NCBI GenBank assembly: GCA_021413535.1
Contig: JAIOQF010000167.1
Location: forward strand, 1-16,004
Length of the DNA stretch: 16,004 nucleotides
Direction of reading: 5' to 3'
Source of the DNA: Verrucomicrobiota bacterium
GTDB lineage: Bacteria > Verrucomicrobiota > Verrucomicrobiia > Verrucomicrobiales > Verrucomicrobiaceae
The translations under genes were made by a program, and so were the position numbers. The notes beneath the pieces were generated by a model. The model did no database searches, was not told the origin of the DNA, and saw nothing but the letters and a program-made list of their open reading frames with translations. Positions 12,533 to 16,004 of the stretch are shown piece after piece (position 1 is the stretch's first letter; each line of letters begins with the position of its first letter).

Positions 12533-14155
12533 CTATCTTTCGCGGCTCGCGGAATGACTGAAGTAATGACCGGATAAAACTTCCGAGAGTTCTTCCAGGC
12601 GGGAATGCAATCCACGACAAAAATTCGGGAGCACGCGCACTGCGGCGTCGGCTGCGCCCACTCCGGCCAGATTGAGGCTGGAAAGAGTCGAAAGAATTTC
12701 ATCCACGATCTCTTTCTCACGACCACCATCGGCGGACTGACCGGCAAGAATCAGCGGGGCACAATGACGCTTCAACGCCTGTAATTGAAAGATCACGGAA
12801 CGAGGATTGGCGTCGTTCAATAAAAGCAGATCAAGCACCGGCTCCACCTTTGGCTTGGCAAAGTGAAGGCGTCGATAGGTCATTGAACTGTCGCCTATTT
12901 CCAGCAATGGCGTGAGGACAGCGTCATTATCCGCAAACACTTCGACGCTGACCGCCGCCATCTCCAACATGGAGAGCGCACGCTCCACGCGACGTCCGAT
13001 TTCAAGAAAGCGCCAGCCATGACCGCGCGTCATGTTTTCCATGGCCATCCCCGCGAAGGCGCCCAGCGCCAACACCAGCGAGTCGAGCATCCCCAGTAAA
13101 TCCGGCACCACGAGGGAACGCGACGCTTTCATGCTGGCCAGACTCTCCAGTCGATTGAAGAGACGCCACATGTCATCAGAGAGTCGGTCCCGCGCAGCGG
13201 ATGCATTGTAGCGCAGTCGCAAGAGCAATTCGGGAATGCCATCTTCGTGTTCGGTATCAGTGGCCAACGCCAGAAGTGTCTGCCGGAGCCAGGCACTTTC
13301 CGTTTGACGCGCACCGCGTGGCGCAGGAATAATCGGAAGTTTTCCCAGCAAACTAGCGCAAGCTCGTCGCTCAGATTCTTGTGTCTCGGAACGCTCGCCC
13401 GCAAGTCGCAGCGCCGTCGCACGCAGCACGCGCACCATTAACTCGAGCCGTTCCGCATAACGACCCAGCCAGAAAAGATGATCCGCCACCCGGCTCGGCA
13501 CCCCACCGGGCGGACGCGCCGGACGAAGCACCGTCGTAGGCGGCGGCAACAGACTGAACGTATCCACCGGGCCATCGGCGATGACCCAAGTGTCCTTGCT
13601 GATGCCACCACTCTGCATCGTGATCATGAACCGATTCGGATCAGCACTCACGCGGCTGAGTCCGCCCGGCATCACATGACAATCATCGCCCGCCATGACA
13701 CTGAAAGTGCGCCAGACCACACTGCGCGGTTGGGCTTGATCGCCCATCCACACTGGAGTGGTGGACAGATCGAGCAACTCCTGCGCGACCCAAGCATGAG
13801 GTTCGGATCTCACCTGTGCGATCATCTCACTGCGACGTTTGGCATCGAGTTCCGCCATGAACACCGGCTGGCGTGAGCCTTGGGCAAAGGCACGCTTCAA
13901 AACCCAGCGCTCAGGTTTGGCCAGCACCATTTCCATTTCCCGATGCTGACCGCACCACCACGTCGGCGCACATGCCATCGCGAGTTCTTCACCGAGCAAA
14001 TGACGGCACAGTCCCGGCAAGAATGGATGCAGCGCAGGAGTCTCGACGACGCCGGATCCCGGTGCATTGACCAATGACACATTGCCGCTGCGCCACGCTT
14101 CCGCCAGGCCGGGCACGCCCAGTGTGGTATCCGCGCTCAATTCCAGCGGATCACA
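12533..14155 (-). CDS. C-terminal part of split gene: ATP-grasp C-terminal portion + alpha-E domain
   Basis: About 540 codons remain in family-like frame from CDPLELSADTTLGVPG onward. Roughly the first 195 residues complete the circularly permuted ATP-grasp domain: SGVVETPALHPFLPGLCRHL, WWCGQ, VLKRAF, VAQELLDLSTTPVW, VMPGGLSRVS, QSGGISKDTW. From about residue 219 an alpha-E (DUF403) domain runs to the end: VPSRVADHLFWLGRYAERLE, RLRYNASAARDRLSDDMWRL, GWRFLEIGRRVERALSML and DSSMTYRR. Alpha-E is an all-helical domain of unknown chemistry found with these ligases. The frame stays open to 14371, but everything upstream of 14155 in this frame is out-of-frame overlap with the first half. No good independent start or ribosome binding site is visible, so this half is probably not made as a functional enzyme by itself. 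Confidence 0.85.
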   Translation of the reverse strand, partial: CDPLELSADTTLGVPGLAEAWRSGNVSLVNAPGSGVVETPALHPFLPGLCRHLLGEELAMACAPTWWCGQHREMEMVLAKPERWVLKRAFAQGSRQPVFMAELDAKRRSEMIAQVRSEPHAWVAQELLDLSTTPVWMGDQAQPRSVVWRTFSVMAGDDCHVMPGGLSRVSADPNRFMITMQSGGISKDTWVIADGPVDTFSLLPPPTTVLRPARPPGGVPSRVADHLFWLGRYAERLELMVRVLRATALRLAGERSETQESERRACASLLGKLPIIPAPRGARQTESAWLRQTLLALATDTEHEDGIPELLLRLRYNASAARDRLSDDMWRLFNRLESLASMKASRSLVVPDLLGMLDSLVLALGAFAGMAMENMTRGHGWRFLEIGRRVERALSMLEMAAVSVEVFADNDAVLTPLLEIGDSSMTYRRLHFAKPKVEPVLDLLLLNDANPRSVIFQLQALKRHCAPLILAGQSADGGREKEIVDEILSTLSSLNLAGVGAADAAVRVLPNFCRGLHSRLEELSEVLSGHYFSHSASRER

Positions 14156-14981
14156 CAGTGAGATCCGCACCTTCGACCAGGGGAAAACCGAGATAGCGCG
14201 CCTTGAACGCATGCTCGAAATAAGTTTCGTTCCATGGCCCCGGCGTGAGCAACACCACGGACGCCATGCCGCGACGCGATGGCGCGAAAGTGCGCAGCGC
14301 GTCTCTTTCGAAATCAAAAAACGATGCCAGACGCTGCACACCGCAGGCTCCGAACTCTTCGGGCATGACACTCGACATCACGAGCCGGTTCTCCAACGAG
14401 TAACCCATGCCCGATGGTGCTTGAGTGCGGTCAGCCAGAACCATCCACGCACCGTTGGCTCCGCGCACTAAATCCGTTCCCATGATGGCGAGCAAACGCG
14501 ATTCCGTCAGGCTCCCGCCGTGAGCGGCGCGAAGATAACCGGAATTGGCAAAGACCAACGCCGGTGGAATCCACCCCTCGGCCAACAAACGCTGCGGCCC
14601 GGAGAGATCGGTCAGAATCAGATTGAGCAAACGCGCGCGCTGACTGAGCGCTGCTGCAACCTTACGCCACTCATCCGCCGCGATGATCAAGGGCAGCGCA
14701 TCCAGAGCCCAGGCGCGGCTCGCACCCTTGGCATCTTGATAGACATTGTAGGTCGCGCCGTGATCCTGGAGCAATCGTCCGATCGTCTCCTGGCGCGAGC
14801 GCAACGCAGCAGCGCCGCAGTTATTCATGATCTCATGAAACAACCGCCAATGAGGCCGCACCTCACCGCTCGCATCCACCATTTCGTCATACACGCCGTC
14901 GAGCGGTCGATAGTTCGCAAGGCCACCCAAGACCCCCGGTGCGGTGAGATCGGTTGTTCTGCTGGCTAGAGAAGCTTCCAT
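14151..14981 (-). CDS. N-terminal part of split gene: circularly permuted ATP-grasp domain
   Basis: A 276-residue frame matching the N-terminal portion (DUF404-type) of the circularly permuted type 2 ATP-grasp family: YDEMVDASGEVRPHWRLFHE, RLLQDHGATYNVY, DALPLIIAADEWRKVAAALS, LLNLILTDLSGPQRLLAEGW, AIMGTDLVRGANGAWMVLAD, YSLENRLVMSSVMPEEFG and LTPGPWNETYFEHAFKARYL. It then stops abruptly at TGA just after EGADLTV, in the middle of the domain. ATP-grasp ligases of this type are predicted to join an amino acid or peptide through an acyl-phosphate. ATG 14981 is preferred to the GTG at 15068 because the extension overlaps the DUF2126 gene and shows no family match. The gene follows the DUF2126 stop by 49 bases and continues as the alpha-E frame. 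Confidence 0.86.
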   Translation of the reverse strand: MEASLASRTTDLTAPGVLGGLANYRPLDGVYDEMVDASGEVRPHWRLFHEIMNNCGAAALRSRQETIGRLLQDHGATYNVYQDAKGASRAWALDALPLIIAADEWRKVAAALSQRARLLNLILTDLSGPQRLLAEGWIPPALVFANSGYLRAAHGGSLTESRLLAIMGTDLVRGANGAWMVLADRTQAPSGMGYSLENRLVMSSVMPEEFGACGVQRLASFFDFERDALRTFAPSRRGMASVVLLTPGPWNETYFEHAFKARYLGFPLVEGADLTV

Positions 14982-15030
14982 GCGGGCTGATGCGCTGCGG
15001 CAATGCGTCGGAGCGTTCAATCCTCTGCGC

Positions 15031-16004
15031 TCAATCGGAACGCAAGTCCAGTGTGAATGGAAATTCACGCGAATGTTGCGGGGCCTCGGTCACGATTTTC
15101 CCGGGCGTGTGGCTGTTGCGGAAGAAGCGCGACAACCGCCGACTCTCAGCTTCCCAGGCATTCACCGGCAAGGTCTCGTAACTCAGTCCGCCGGGATGTT
15201 TCACATGATAGGTGCATCCACCCAGGCTGCGCTGGTTCCAAGTGTCCACGATATCAAACACGATCGGTGCGTGCACGCCGATGGTCGGATGCAGGCAGCT
15301 CGGCGGCTGCCACGCACGATAGCGCACGCCGGCAATGAACTCGCCATGGGTGCCGGTCGGATGCAGCGGAACTGCCCGACCATTGCAAGTAATGACGTAA
15401 CGCGCGTCCACATGACCGGTTACTTTCACCTGCACGCGCTCGACGCTGCTATCAACGTAACGCACCGTGCCTCCCCCGCCCTGTTCCTCGCCCAGCACAT
15501 GCCAGGGCTCCAGCGCAGTGCGGAGTTCCAAATGTATGCCGCGATGCACGACTTCACCGATGGCAGGAAAACGAAATTCGTAATGCGGCGCGAACCACTC
15601 GTCCTTAAATGCAAAGCCAGCGCCACGCAGTTCTTCCAGCACATCAGTAAAATCGTGCCAGACAAAATACGGCAGCATAAAGCGATCATGCAACGCTGTG
15701 CCCCATCGTTGCAGCGGTTGCTGGCAAGGCTCGTTCCAAAAGCGCGTAATCTGCGCCCGCAGCAAAAGATGCTGTGCGAGACTCATGCGCTCATGCGGCG
15801 GCATCTCGAACGAACGCAATTCCACCAGGCCCAGCCGGCTGCCGGCGCTGTCCGCTGAATAGAGCTTGTCGATGCAATACTCGGCACGATGCGCGTTGCC
15901 GGTCACGTCGGTAAGAATATGTCCGAACACACGATCCGCCAGCCAGAGCGGGAGCTTGCCGCTCTCTGGAATTTGTTTAAAGGCCAGTTCCAATTCGAAC
16001 AAGG
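15031..16004 (-). CDS. Large transglutaminase-like protein, DUF2126 C-terminal part (partial)
   Basis: The last roughly 323 residues of a gene that starts beyond the right edge; the frame is open to the window end, so the Met near 16002 is internal. The sequence matches the DUF2126 region that follows a transglutaminase core in proteins of about 1,100 residues: MPPHERMSLAQHLLLRAQIT, RWGTALHDRFMLPYFVWHDF, WFAPHYEFRFPAIGEVVHRG, LEPWHVLGEEQGGGGTVRYV, VITCNGRAVPLHPTGTHGEF, YRAWQPPSCLHPTIGVHAPI and LGGCTYHVKHPGGLSYETLP. The function of DUF2126 is not established. The transglutaminase catalytic core itself is outside the window. It is the upstream partner of the ATP-grasp/alpha-E/transglutaminase genes and probably in the same operon. 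The C-terminus (HSREFPFTLDLRSD) looks complete. Confidence 0.93.
   Translation of the reverse strand, partial: LFELELAFKQIPESGKLPLWLADRVFGHILTDVTGNAHRAEYCIDKLYSADSAGSRLGLVELRSFEMPPHERMSLAQHLLLRAQITRFWNEPCQQPLQRWGTALHDRFMLPYFVWHDFTDVLEELRGAGFAFKDEWFAPHYEFRFPAIGEVVHRGIHLELRTALEPWHVLGEEQGGGGTVRYVDSSVERVQVKVTGHVDARYVITCNGRAVPLHPTGTHGEFIAGVRYRAWQPPSCLHPTIGVHAPIVFDIVDTWNQRSLGGCTYHVKHPGGLSYETLPVNAWEAESRRLSRFFRNSHTPGKIVTEAPQHSREFPFTLDLRSD

Larger units (their letters stand above)
12533..14981 (-). pseudogene. Split ATP-grasp/alpha-E gene with an internal deletion and frame change
   Basis: Read as one gene, the two halves are parts of a circularly permuted ATP-grasp joined to an alpha-E domain. At 14150-14160 the family order should be LVEGADLTV, then about 26 residues including a conserved LRRVDD-type motif, then DPLELRADS. 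Here GADLTV is followed directly by a stop (TGA, 14151-14153), while CDPLEL continues in the +1 frame from 14155. This pattern fits loss of about 80 bases (length 2 modulo 3). It is either a true inactivating deletion or a sequencing/assembly gap. The missing length is judged from remembered family members, not from an alignment. Confidence 0.78.

Noticed and set aside
14144..14165. Programmed ribosomal frameshift joining the two ATP-grasp halves
   Set aside because: No slippery heptamer or downstream structure is evident, and a frameshift would not restore the roughly 26 missing family residues.
14156..14371. Apparent N-terminal extension of the alpha-E half
   Set aside because: It is the out-of-frame reading of the ATP-grasp first half (Ser/Arg/Cys/Trp-rich); family similarity begins only at CDPLEL.
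14944..15858. 304-codon + strand frame opposite the DUF2126 and ATP-grasp genes
   Set aside because: It is antisense to clearly recognisable proteins, has the biased composition of a shadow frame, and shows no domain.

Overview
The window is a moderately GC-rich, densely coded bacterial chromosome segment. It contains no rRNA, tRNA, CRISPR array, IS element or recognisable phage gene. The mix of a DUF5069 protein, a DUF4256 protein, a split pntAA/pntAB/pntB transhydrogenase, and one reading frame carrying both a circularly permuted ATP-grasp and an alpha-E domain suggests a Verrucomicrobiota-like (PVC) bacterium. That placement comes from family recall and is not proven. Most start codons lack a strong Shine-Dalgarno sequence.

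Layout, left to right. (1) 1-191 is the 3' end of 6-phosphogluconate dehydrogenase, followed by two hairpins, the second a good rho-independent terminator. (2) 443-2026, + strand: a DUF4256 protein, a small cupin and a DUF5069 protein, all of unknown role. (3) 2023-8441, - strand, in transcription order: polA (DNA polymerase I with all three domains), a VapBC-like ribbon-helix-helix/PIN toxin-antitoxin pair, then pntAA, pntAB and pntB for the proton-translocating transhydrogenase. The pntAA frame lacks the usual N-terminal start, and the gap before it is rich in inverted repeats. (4) 8525-11622, + strand: a tightly packed phospholipid cluster of a CDP-alcohol phosphatidyltransferase, a PlsC-type acyltransferase and a CdsA-type cytidylyltransferase. 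It resembles E. coli ynbABC in composition and is followed by a membrane-anchored Pro-rich protein of unknown function. (5) 11640-16004, - strand: a cluster with the end of a large DUF2126 transglutaminase-like protein, a circularly permuted ATP-grasp/alpha-E gene and a second transglutaminase-like protein. This is the known 'ATP-grasp / alpha-E / transglutaminase' amidoligase-type gene neighbourhood.

The two most notable anomalies are structural. The ATP-grasp/alpha-E gene is split by a stop and frame change near 14,150, where about 26-27 residues expected in the family are missing; it is either a pseudogene or an assembly error. The pntAA frame begins about 17-20 residues late, directly downstream of the toxin-antitoxin pair and a cluster of palindromes. 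The most interesting intact system is the variant phospholipid cluster. Its phosphatidyltransferase has a degenerate CDP-alcohol motif (Ile for the usual Arg, Asn for the third Asp), and the lipid it makes cannot be predicted from sequence.
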